A stretch of 16,284 bases of DNA from Dehalococcoidia bacterium (lineage in GTDB: Bacteria > Chloroflexota > Dehalococcoidia > Dehalococcoidales > BS750m-G39). Shown here in pieces: positions 6,799 to 13,760 of the stretch. Location: positions 1 to 16,284 of the forward strand of contig JAUWZG010000019.1 of assembly GCA_030615425.1 (NCBI GenBank), read 5' to 3'. How positions within the stretch are numbered: position 1 is the first letter of the stretch; every line of letters begins with the position of its first letter. The notes under the pieces were generated by a model. It was not told the DNA's origin, made no database searches, and saw only the letters and a list, made by a program, of their open reading frames with translations. The translations under genes were made by a program, and so were the position numbers.

Positions 6799-8175
6799 TT
6801 GCCAAATAATCTCCCGGAGAGGGTGGTGGTTGAAATATGGCAGAGGTTAATGGATAGAGCTGGGCTGACCACAGCCGACGGTGAGCCGATAAGGATAATC
6901 TACCCGGGAAGGAAGAATGATGGCCGAGGAGCTGATTTCCGGGACGCAGTTATTGCCACCAGCCAGGGGATAACAAAGGGGGATATAGAGGTTCATGTCA
7001 AATCCAGCGATTGGCAAGCTCACCGGCATCACCAAGACCCAGCCTACAACCGGGTAATCCTGCATGTGGTTATGTGGCACAACAGACGGGCCGCTACCGT
7101 GCTCCATAACGGAAAAACAGCGCCCATCCTCACCCTAGATAAATACCTAGAGGGTCCGAGCAGTCGTGGGGCGGGGTCGGCCCATCCCCCAGCCAGTTCC
7201 GGTATGCCTTGCCTTGAAACAGCGAAAGGCTTAGCCACCAATACGCTGGCCGAATCTCTAGATAGCGCTGGGGGGAGGCGGTTTTCAGCCAAGGCTGCCC
7301 AGTTTCAAACCGAATTGAGCCAAATGGAGGCAAGCCAGTGTCTTTACCAGGGGATAATGGGGGCTCTAGGTTATGCCAAGAATAAGCCGCCCATGCTCAA
7401 GCTAGCCAGGAGTTTGCCACTCCAGATTCTACAGTCTATGACTCAGGGCGAAGTATCAGGCCAAGAGTGCCTTGCCCAGCTACAGGCGCTACTGCTGGGC
7501 ACAGCTGGGCTGCTACCCTCGCAGCGCCAGAACCGGCACCGGGAATATCAGGACGACGAGTGGGCGGACAAACTGGAGGGGCTATGGGCTTCCTCACCTG
7601 GCACCAAGGCGCTGTCCGAGGATGACTGGCACCTGTTTAAGGTCAGACCAAACAACTTTCCCCTACGCCGTATAGCGGCTATGAGCTACCTCATCCTCCG
7701 CTACCGGGAAAGGGGGATGGTTGAACAGGTAGTCGGTATGATAAAGGAGGCACCGGTGAGTGGGGGCCACCTCAGATTAGAAAGGGGACTTGGGGTCACT
7801 GCCCATGGCTATTGGGCAAGCCACTTTGATTTTGGCTTGGATAGCAGAACCAACAATCCAACCCTCCTCGGCAGATGGCGAGCGGCTGATATTGTGGTGA
7901 ATGTGCTCCTGCCCTTCGTCCTTGCCTGGAGCAAGCTCAACTCCCAACCAGGGGTTGAGGAAAAAACCTTTAAGCTCTATGGCGGTTATCCCAGGCTGGC
8001 GGTGAACACGGTGGAAAGACATATGATAAAGCAGCTGGGGCTAAACATCAGCGTGGTCAATTCAGCCCAGTGCCAGCAGGGGCTAATCCATATCTATAAT
8101 ACCCTATGTATCCAGGGCAAGTGTAACTCCTGCCGCTTAAGCCAGCCTGAGGCTGGGCACCACGTCCAGGTCTAA
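6799..8175 (+). CDS. DUF2851 family protein
   Basis: A 458-residue protein I recognise as the DUF2851 family (Bacteroidota, Chloroflexota and others), whose function is unknown. The N-terminal region carries the family's conserved block: [16 protein letters not shown] (35-50), then [12 protein letters not shown] (61-72), then HRHHQD (75-80) and [10 protein letters not shown] (86-95). The Asp46 ... Glu64-x-His66-x-Lys68 layout resembles a PD-(D/E)XK nuclease core, an inference from pattern only. The C-terminus has three closely spaced cysteines (CIQGKCNSC, about 440-448), possibly metal-binding. The start is TTG at 6799: AAAGGGGGAGGG lies immediately upstream and homologs begin near '.PERvv..IWqr'. 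GTG at 6823 is an alternative. It is probably controlled by the XRE regulator through P2. Its last 39 nt overlap the 3' end of tsaD on the other strand. Confidence 0.85.
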   Translation: MPNNLPERVVVEIWQRLMDRAGLTTADGEPIRIIYPGRKNDGRGADFRDAVIATSQGITKGDIEVHVKSSDWQAHRHHQDPAYNRVILHVVMWHNRRAATVLHNGKTAPILTLDKYLEGPSSRGAGSAHPPASSGMPCLETAKGLATNTLAESLDSAGGRRFSAKAAQFQTELSQMEASQCLYQGIMGALGYAKNKPPMLKLARSLPLQILQSMTQGEVSGQECLAQLQALLLGTAGLLPSQRQNRHREYQDDEWADKLEGLWASSPGTKALSEDDWHLFKVRPNNFPLRRIAAMSYLILRYRERGMVEQVVGMIKEAPVSGGHLRLERGLGVTAHGYWASHFDFGLDSRTNNPTLLGRWRAADIVVNVLLPFVLAWSKLNSQPGVEEKTFKLYGGYPRLAVNTVERHMIKQLGLNISVVNSAQCQQGLIHIYNTLCIQGKCNSCRLSQPEAGHHVQV

Positions 8176-9114
8176 GCCGTTTATCTTGCCCACCTGTAAA
8201 TGATAGTAGCCGCAGGCGGCAATCATGGCAGCGTTATCGGTGCACAATATAGGCTGGGGAACCAGGACGGGGAGGGGTGATTTTTTTGCCAGCCAGTTCC
8301 GCAGCAGCTCATTTGATGCCACCCCCCCAGCCAACAAAACCTGCTTCATTCGTCGTTCCCTGGCTACTGCCACCGTTTTAGCCACCAGGACGTCAATAAC
8401 TGCAGCTTGAAAACTGGCGGCGGCGTCAGCCACCGATGACACTTTACCCGCTTCTACTAGGCGCAGCAGCGCTGTCTTAACCCCACTAAAGCTGAAGTCG
8501 CTGCTCCCCCTTAGCCAGGCACGGGGTAACTGGATAGAGGCAGTGCCTGCTCTGGCTGCTTGCTCAATAGCCGGACCGCCGGGGTAGCCCAAGCCCAATA
8601 TTCTGGCGGCTTTATCAAAGGCTTCGCCGGCAGCATCATCTCGGGTTCGCCCCAACACCACATAATCCCCGTGCCCCCTCATCAACACCAAATCACTATG
8701 TCCCCCGGAAACAATAAGGCAGACCACGGGGAAATCAATGCTGTGGTTTGCCAGCCAGTTGGCGTAGATGTGACCCTCCAGGTGGTTAACCCCGATAAGG
8801 GGCAAGCCATGAGCCAAAGCAATAGTCTTAGCCACATTCACCCCCACCAGTAATGAGCCAGCCAGACCCGGCCCGATAGTAACGGCGATGCCGGATAGGT
8901 CTTTCCAGGTAACTCCAGCCTCAGCCATTGCCTGCTTTAGTATGGGAATAATAGACAGGAGGTGCTGGCGGGAGGCCACCTCAGGGACAACTCCCCCATA
9001 GCGGGCATGGATTTCCACCTGAGAGGCAATCTGATTGGACAGAACCTTAGTCCCATCCTCGACCACCGCCGCCGCCGTCTCATCGCAGGAGGTCTCAATA
9101 CCTAAGATTTTCAT
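8137..9114 (-). CDS. tsaD: tRNA N6-adenosine threonylcarbamoyltransferase TsaD (Kae1/YgjD/Gcp)
   Basis: A 325-residue protein that transfers the threonylcarbamoyl group from TC-AMP to A37 of ANN-decoding tRNAs, acting with TsaB and TsaE in bacteria. The ASKHA-fold signature is intact: [18 protein letters not shown] at the N-terminus, metal ligands His111 and His115 in [17 protein letters not shown] (135-145), [19 protein letters not shown] (163-181), AGGVASN (262-268) and the third metal ligand Asp293 in CTDNAAMIA. Length is near the family norm (about 335). ATG at 9114 has AGAGG very close upstream. A TATAAT box 8 nt from the start suggests a very short leader. It stands alone, convergent with the DUF2851 gene; tsaB, tsaE and tsaC are not in the window. 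Confidence 0.97.
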   Translation of the reverse strand: MKILGIETSCDETAAAVVEDGTKVLSNQIASQVEIHARYGGVVPEVASRQHLLSIIPILKQAMAEAGVTWKDLSGIAVTIGPGLAGSLLVGVNVAKTIALAHGLPLIGVNHLEGHIYANWLANHSIDFPVVCLIVSGGHSDLVLMRGHGDYVVLGRTRDDAAGEAFDKAARILGLGYPGGPAIEQAARAGTASIQLPRAWLRGSSDFSFSGVKTALLRLVEAGKVSSVADAAASFQAAVIDVLVAKTVAVARERRMKQVLLAGGVASNELLRNWLAKKSPLPVLVPQPILCTDNAAMIAACGYYHLQVGKINGLDLDVVPSLRLA

Positions 9115-9122
9115 ACCTCTGA

Positions 9123-9131
9123 ATTATAGCA
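9123..9131 (-). promoter_or_regulatory. Extended -10 promoter of tsaD
   Basis: On the minus strand TGCTATAAT is an extended -10 element (TATAAT at 9123-9128). No good -35 is seen at 17 nt. The expected start near 9116-9117 is only 2-3 nt from the ATG at 9114. Confidence 0.55.
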
Positions 9132-9138
9132 TAGCTAC

Positions 9139-9154
9139 CGTTATTGGAATAACG
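9139..9154. promoter_or_regulatory. Perfect palindrome upstream of the tsaD -10 box
   Basis: CGTTATT and AATAACG (9139-9145, 9148-9154) are exact inverted arms around GG. It lies where a -35 element or activator/repressor site for tsaD would be. No second copy was noticed in the window, so the operator role is tentative. Confidence 0.35.
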
Positions 9155-9175
9155 TATTCTCCTTTAAGATTATTT

Positions 9176-9395
9176 ATCACCCTCACCCCCTTTATCCCCC
9201 TCTCCCTCCAGGGAGAGGGGGAAAGTTTTTTAAGAAGAGGGGCTAGCGCCCCTCTTAAACACCCCTCCCTCTTTTCAGTTTACCTTTTTCTTCCCACCCT
9301 CCCACCCTCGGAGGTTTTGCCCACCAGCCTCGGTGGGCGGGTGGGTGGGAAAAATAACAAACTCAAAACAGGGGGTTGGGGGAGAGCAGGCTTAC
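9176..9395. repeat. Intergenic repeat block E (paired hairpins plus a G4 inverted repeat)
   Basis: Between divergent tsaD and the CNNM gene. 9176-9265 is a second copy of the two-hairpin module of block A. Hairpin 1 has arms TCCCCCTCTCCCT (9195-9207) and AGGGAGAGGGGGA (9210-9222), then AAGTTTTTTA. Hairpin 2 is AAGAGGGGC (9235-9243) with GCCCCTCTT (9248-9256). An inverted repeat of about 60 bp follows (9291-9351): CCCACCCTCCCACCC (9293-9307) on the left and GGGCGGGTGGGTGGG (9335-9349) on the right, G-quadruplex motifs on the minus and plus strands. Frames crossing it are not believed. Confidence 0.87.
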
Positions 9396-9417
9396 TAAAT
9401 AGCGCCTCGAAATGCTT

Positions 9418-9446
9418 TTGACACACCTACTAGCCAATGATATGAT
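9418..9446 (+). promoter_or_regulatory. Strong sigma-70-type promoter of the CNNM-DUF2344-tilS operon
   Basis: A perfect -35 TTGACA (9418-9423), a 17-nt spacer and -10 TATGAT (9441-9446). The predicted start near 9453 gives a leader of about 20 nt before ATG at 9473, long enough for the weak GGTGATG ribosome site. Confidence 0.8.
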
Positions 9447-9472
9447 GACAAAAAAGGGACTGGTGATGATAT

Positions 9473-10750
9473 ATGTCTGGTATTGAAACACTGTACCTGG
9501 TGCTTCTCATCCTCTGCCTCCTTCTATCAGCCTTCTTCTCCAGCTCGGAAACAGCCTTTATCTCCCTACAGAAGATAAGGGTTTCGCATCTGGTTGATAC
9601 CAATGTAAAGGGGGCAAAACGGGTAGCCAAGATGGTGGAGCGACCGGAGAAGTTTCTATCTACCGTCCTGCTGGGTAACAACTTGGTAAACACCGCCGCT
9701 GCTGCCTTAGCTACCTTCCTAGCCATCCGCATCTGGGGGGAGCAGTGGGGTATCCTCATTGCCACTATCGGAATAACCATCCTTCTACTGATATTCTGTG
9801 AGACCACCCCCAAGACCATAGCCACCCGGCATGCCGAAAGGTTATCCCTAGCCTTTGCTCGACCGATAGAGGCGCTCTCCTGGCTGCTCACCCCCTTTGT
9901 GGTAGCGCTGAGCTGGATCGCCTCAGGATTCAGCAAACTGTTTGGCGGGACGCCAGTGCCCAGGTCTTTGGCTAGCGAGGAGGAAATCCGAACCATGATA
10001 TCGGTGGGGCATAAAGAGGGGACGGTGGAGGAGGAAGAAGCCGAGATGTTACACAAGGTATTTGAGTTTGGCAACCGCCCAGTCAGTGAGGTTATAGTAC
10101 CACGCACCGAGGTGGTATGGGTAGAAAAGGGCACCAAGCTAGCCGATTTCCTCAAGCTTTACGCTCAATACCCGCTATCCCGGTTTCCGGTATATGAGGA
10201 CAACATGGACAATGTGGTCGGCATCCTCTCGGTAAAGGATATAGTTATGGCTCAGGCCAAGGGAACTATCAGTGATGATGGTGTCATTGATGCCCTGATT
10301 CGCCCGGCTTACTTTGCCCCCGAGACCAAACGCATCAGTGAGCTCTTTGCCGAGATGAGGGATAAAAACTACCGCATGACGGTGGTGGTCGACGAGTTCG
10401 GCGGTACTGCCGGCATCGTCAGCCTCAGCCGGCTGGTGGAGGAAATTGTCGGTCCGGTAGGCGATGAGCTGGCAGCGATAGAGAAGGATTATGAGCCCAT
10501 TAACGAGTATACCTTTTCTATTGATGGTGGGATGCGGATTGAGGAAGCCAATGAAGAGATGGGCTTGGGCCTCCCCGAAGGCGACTATGAGACGGTAGCC
10601 GGCTTTGTCCTTGACCTCCTGGGGCACATACCCAAAGAGGGGGAGCAGCTAAAGTACAAGAAAGTGAAGATAGTTATCACCGAGATGCGGGGGATGAAAA
10701 TAGAGAAGATTGTACTGACCAAGGAAAGGCATGCAAAGACTGCGGATTAG
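9473..10750 (+). CDS. CNNM/CorC-HlyC family membrane protein with CBS pair
   Basis: A 425-residue inner-membrane protein of the hemolysin C / CorC / CNNM family, linked to Mg2+ (or Na+/divalent cation) efflux and magnesium homeostasis. The N-terminal DUF21 domain (1 to about 190) has a first membrane helix (about 5-23) running into FFSSSETAFISL (21-32), a helix near 92-109 and the in-membrane ETTPKTIA (110-117). Two CBS repeats follow (about 205-265 and 270-328; first VSEVIVPRTEV, last VVVDEFGGTAGIVSL), which usually sense adenine nucleotides. A CorC_HlyC C-terminal domain spans about 340-418. The complete three-domain order makes the family secure; the transported ion is not shown by sequence. 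It heads a three-gene operon: the next gene overlaps its 3' end by 20 nt. 'Hemolysin' names for this family are historical. Confidence 0.93.
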   Translation: MSGIETLYLVLLILCLLLSAFFSSSETAFISLQKIRVSHLVDTNVKGAKRVAKMVERPEKFLSTVLLGNNLVNTAAAALATFLAIRIWGEQWGILIATIGITILLLIFCETTPKTIATRHAERLSLAFARPIEALSWLLTPFVVALSWIASGFSKLFGGTPVPRSLASEEEIRTMISVGHKEGTVEEEEAEMLHKVFEFGNRPVSEVIVPRTEVVWVEKGTKLADFLKLYAQYPLSRFPVYEDNMDNVVGILSVKDIVMAQAKGTISDDGVIDALIRPAYFAPETKRISELFAEMRDKNYRMTVVVDEFGGTAGIVSLSRLVEEIVGPVGDELAAIEKDYEPINEYTFSIDGGMRIEEANEEMGLGLPEGDYETVAGFVLDLLGHIPKEGEQLKYKKVKIVITEMRGMKIEKIVLTKERHAKTAD

Positions 10751-11375
10751 GTTCAGCCGAGGAGAAGAGCTAAAGTTCATTTCCCATCTGGATATTATGC
10801 GCCTGTGGCAAAGAGCCCTACACCGAGCCGGGATACCACTAGCCTACACCGAGGGATTTAGCCCCCACCCCCGGATATCACTGGCTGCACCCCTGGCGGT
10901 GGGGGTAACCAGCCAAGCCGAGCTGATGGATACCTTTTGCAGCAAATGGGTCTCCCCCCATTTCTTCACCAACGCAGTAAGCCAGCAACTGCCAGCGGGC
11001 ATTGAAATACTACAGGTCTATTCGGTAGCCCCGACTATGCCCTCGCTACAATCGCAGGTTGGCTACGCCGAATATGAGGTTGAAATAGAAACGGAAAAGG
11101 ACAAGCCGACCGTAGAGTCAGCGCTCGCCTCCCTGTTATCGGCGAAGCAACTGCCCTGGCACCACGAAAGGGATACCGGCACCCGCAACTACGACCTGAG
11201 GGCTTTGATTGATGACCTGTGGCTCATTGATTGGCATAGCGGCTACTCCACCACAGGCATGAGGCTACGCTGTGATAGCGGTGGTTCGGGAAGACCGGAG
11301 CAGGTAGCCGCCGCCCTGGGCTTCAGCCACCCCACTTCCATCCACCGCACCAAACTGGTGCTAAAAACCAGCTAG
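10731..11375 (+). CDS. Radical SAM-linked DUF2344 protein (TIGR03936 type)
   Basis: A 214-residue protein starting LRIRFSRGEELKFISHLDIMRLWQRALHRAGIPLAYTEGFSPHPRIS, the well-conserved opening of DUF2344 proteins. These are usually encoded beside, or fused to, a B12-binding-type radical SAM protein (TIGR03960). The family's biochemical role is not known to me. No radical SAM gene is in the window; here the neighbours are a CNNM protein and tilS. Its start overlaps the upstream gene by 20 nt, with AAGGAAAGG just before ATG at 10731, so it is translationally coupled. It contains no Cys cluster and no membrane segment. The tRNA-modification neighbour (tilS) hints at an RNA-related job, but that is only context. 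Confidence 0.85.
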   Translation: MQRLRIRFSRGEELKFISHLDIMRLWQRALHRAGIPLAYTEGFSPHPRISLAAPLAVGVTSQAELMDTFCSKWVSPHFFTNAVSQQLPAGIEILQVYSVAPTMPSLQSQVGYAEYEVEIETEKDKPTVESALASLLSAKQLPWHHERDTGTRNYDLRALIDDLWLIDWHSGYSTTGMRLRCDSGGSGRPEQVAAALGFSHPTSIHRTKLVLKTS

Positions 11376-11387
11376 CTGATAGGGCAG

Positions 11388-12815
11388 ATGAAGAGAGAAA
11401 GGCAACAATCACTGGAGCAGCGGGTTCTGGGTTTTATCCAGCAGCACCAGCTGGTATCAGGCGGGAAGAAGCTGGTGGTGGCGGTATCCGGCGGAGCGGA
11501 CTCAGTGTGCCTGCTCCACATTCTGGTCAAGCTGCAGGAAGAGCTAGAGGTAAAGCTACAGGTGGCTCACCTCAACCACCAACTGCGGGGCGCTGAGTCT
11601 GAGGCTGATGCCGACTATGTTGCTGACCTGTCCCGCCAACTCGGTATTCCAGCTACTATAGAGGGGCGGGATGTAAAGGGCTATCAAAAGCAAAAGCGCC
11701 TTTCACTGGAAGAAGCCGCCCGTGAGGTTCGGTACAGCTTCCTGGCTGAGGTGGCAGGGGCTATCGGCACTGACCGCGTGGCGGTGGGACACACCATGGA
11801 CGACCACATAGAGACGATACTGATGCACCTCATCCGGGGAACCGGAACCAGAGGGCTTCGGGGATTGCAACCTGCTACTGCCTGGCAATCAGCAGAAAAT
11901 AGCTTGACTATAGTAAGACCCCTTTTAGAGATAAGCCATCAGGAGACAGAAAGCTATTGCCGCCATCACCGGCTTATGCCCCGGCTGGATGCCTCTAACC
12001 TTTCCCTATCGCCGCTGAGAAACCGAATCCGCCAGCAGCTCCTGCCCCTGCTTAAGAGCTATAATCCGCGTGTAGCTGAAACCTTGCTCCGAACTGGTCG
12101 CATTGCCAGCGATGACATCGACTTTCTGGATGAGCAGATTGCCCGATTATGGGATGAGATGGCACGACAAGAGGAAAAGACCGTTATCTTAGACAAGGAA
12201 AGGTTTGACCAATTGCCCCCCACCCTGAAGCGATACCTGCTCAGGGCATCGGCGGAAAAACTGCTGGGCAGTGCCAAGGACATTGAAATGCGCCACATTG
12301 AAGAAATGATGTCCCTAGCGACCAAGCCGGCGGGTAAAAGGCTCAGCCTGCCCGGAGGTCTAATCTTCTCCATAGAATACAACCAATATCAATTAGCCAC
12401 GGATATGACCAGCTTATCCCCCTTTCCAAAGCTGAAAGGTGAGTCCCAATTAAAGATTCCCGGCCAGACCTTGCTACCCGGTTGGCGTGTAGAGGCAACC
12501 ATCATAGACCAAGAACGGATGCCGGAAAAGGGTGGGGGCTTTACCGCCTACCTTGACCTGGGCAAAACTGGCGATAAGCTGCTGGTGCGCCCTCGCCAGC
12601 GGGGGGACAGGTTTCAACCACTGGGCTTAAGCCAGCCCAAGAAGGTAGGGGAGTTTATGATAGATGCCAAAATCCCCCGTGCCTGGCGCCAGCAAATTCC
12701 TATTGTCTGCTCGCCGAGCCAAAGCCTGTGGGTAGTCGGCTGGCGCATAGACGAGCGGGCGAAGGTCACCGCCACCACCAAACAGGTTCTGCGCCTGGAA
12801 TTCAAGCGGGACTAA
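11388..12815 (+). CDS. tilS: tRNA(Ile)-lysidine synthase TilS
   Basis: A 475-residue ATP-dependent enzyme that joins lysine to C34 of the CAU-anticodon tRNA-Ile, switching decoding from AUG to AUA. The PP-loop pyrophosphatase motif SGGADS is at 34-39, HLNHQLRG at 61-68, and the substrate-binding stretch GHTMDDHIETILMHLIRG at 134-151. RNRIRQQLLPLL near 211-222 is typical too, and the C-terminal TilS domain (about 395-475, RPRQRGDRFQPLG through VGWRIDERAK) is complete. ATG at 11388 has AGGG three bases upstream and lies 12 nt after the DUF2344 stop, so it is the third gene of the operon. It ends in a 4-nt tail-to-tail overlap with the PrsW-like gene. Nothing is missing. Confidence 0.96.
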   Translation: MKRERQQSLEQRVLGFIQQHQLVSGGKKLVVAVSGGADSVCLLHILVKLQEELEVKLQVAHLNHQLRGAESEADADYVADLSRQLGIPATIEGRDVKGYQKQKRLSLEEAAREVRYSFLAEVAGAIGTDRVAVGHTMDDHIETILMHLIRGTGTRGLRGLQPATAWQSAENSLTIVRPLLEISHQETESYCRHHRLMPRLDASNLSLSPLRNRIRQQLLPLLKSYNPRVAETLLRTGRIASDDIDFLDEQIARLWDEMARQEEKTVILDKERFDQLPPTLKRYLLRASAEKLLGSAKDIEMRHIEEMMSLATKPAGKRLSLPGGLIFSIEYNQYQLATDMTSLSPFPKLKGESQLKIPGQTLLPGWRVEATIIDQERMPEKGGGFTAYLDLGKTGDKLLVRPRQRGDRFQPLGLSQPKKVGEFMIDAKIPRAWRQQIPIVCSPSQSLWVVGWRIDERAKVTATTKQVLRLEFKRD

Positions 12816-13609
12816 GCCTCAGATACGGCCGGTTCCGCCGACTTCTTCCAGCGAAGCCATAGAGCTCCGGCTGTTACCAGCGCTGCCACCACGGCGATAT
12901 AGATTTCCAGTGGAACAGTAGTAAAAAGCCCTGATGCAAGAATAATAGCGCTATAGTTCAATAAGGCGTGCAGGCCAGAGGCTATGAGATAAAACTGCCA
13001 GCCCCAGCCCTTAGCCAGTCCATAACCGGCTAAGGCACTGGCGGCGATGTGAAAGGCTACAGCAAAGAATCTCTCCCAGAATCCAGCCAGTGCCAACAGC
13101 CCACCGGTCTGTACCATCCCCCAGCTCCAGCCAGAGGAGAAGATGAGGTTATGCACCCACACCGCCTCAAAAACGCCAAGACCCAAGCCGGCGACAGCTC
13201 CGATTTTCAGCCCCATCTTGGGGTCAATGCTCCTGCCCTTACGCCACCAGTAGATAACGACCGGCACCAGCTTTGACCCCTCCTGAACCAGCCCACTGAG
13301 AAGTATGGTTGGTATCCCTGCCAGCAGTAGCCAGTCCATGAGGACCTCCTGGCTCCAAAAATGGTTTAGTGCCTCACCAGACCACCATTGGAGGGGGATT
13401 TGAATAAAGGCAACAGCCACCCAGGTCAGAAAGGCACTGCCGGCGAGAACCGCCCAAGCCCATGGTTTCTTAAGGATTGGCGTCCAGTAAGGAGTAAACC
13501 AGACAGCGCCAAAGGCAAATGCCAGAGCAATGGCCAAGAGCACCTGGTTCCACAAGATGCCAGGGTAGACAAACCCAGAGACAAAGAAATCAACCATCTG
13601 TTCCAGCAT
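12812..13609 (-). CDS. PrsW-like (CPBP/Abi superfamily) multi-pass membrane protein, putative intramembrane metalloprotease
   Basis: A 265-residue, very hydrophobic protein with about seven to eight membrane helices. Charged residues placed inside helices follow the PrsW/CPBP-type pattern: QEGSK (Glu110, Lys113), FEAVW (Glu148), ERFFAVAFH (Glu179, Arg180, His187) and HALLN (His214, Asn218). Such residues form the intramembrane zinc site in this superfamily, which includes PrsW (site-1 cleavage of anti-sigma factor RsiW) and CAAX proteases. The YhfC branch is an equally good fit. No anti-sigma gene or other substrate candidate is adjacent. AGGAGAG precedes ATG at 13609 with good spacing. The C-terminus (KKSAEPAVSEA) is cytoplasmic-looking. 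Activity is inferred from motif geometry only. Confidence 0.65.
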   Translation of the reverse strand: MLEQMVDFFVSGFVYPGILWNQVLLAIALAFAFGAVWFTPYWTPILKKPWAWAVLAGSAFLTWVAVAFIQIPLQWWSGEALNHFWSQEVLMDWLLLAGIPTILLSGLVQEGSKLVPVVIYWWRKGRSIDPKMGLKIGAVAGLGLGVFEAVWVHNLIFSSGWSWGMVQTGGLLALAGFWERFFAVAFHIAASALAGYGLAKGWGWQFYLIASGLHALLNYSAIILASGLFTTVPLEIYIAVVAALVTAGALWLRWKKSAEPAVSEA

Positions 13610-13643
13610 GAATCTCTCCTCTATCTGATAATAATCAGTTTAC

Positions 13644-13662
13644 ATTATAGTTCATTTGTCAA
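13644..13662 (-). promoter_or_regulatory. Promoter-like elements upstream of the PrsW-like gene
   Basis: On the minus strand TTGACA (13657-13662) and TATAAT (13644-13649) are both perfect boxes but only 7 nt apart, so they cannot serve the same promoter. TATAAT may be the -10 with an unseen weak -35, or TTGACA may pair with a poorer -10 downstream. The gene starts at 13609. Confidence 0.35.
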
Positions 13663-13755
13663 GGGTAGATTAAAGGGGATTCGCCAATCAGCCTCGGTGG
13701 GTGGGAGGGTGGGAAACAGGAGTTTAGCGGGAGGCTGGGGGTGGGGTTAAAATAA
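13663..13755. repeat. Intergenic repeat block F (one perfect G4)
   Basis: Between the PrsW-like gene and the fusion gene. GGGTAGATTAAAGGGG (13663-13678) matches block D with two changes. GCCTCGG (13691-13697) followed by GGGTGGGAGGGTGGG (13699-13713) is the same right arm as in block C, with the same flanking GGGAA. Only one arm is present, so this copy is truncated. No clear terminator for the upstream operon is seen apart from this repeat. Confidence 0.8.
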
Positions 13756-13760
13756 TCCCA

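Noticed and set aside
7044..7333. Overlapping minus-strand frames of 67-86 residues inside the DUF2851 gene
   Set aside because: They are shadows of a well-conserved plus-strand coding region with no start signals of their own.
9430..10155. 241-residue minus-strand open frame antisense to the CNNM gene
   Set aside because: The plus strand in the same place encodes a clear DUF21-CBS-CorC protein. The antisense product is serine/arginine-rich without recognisable motifs, as expected of a shadow frame.
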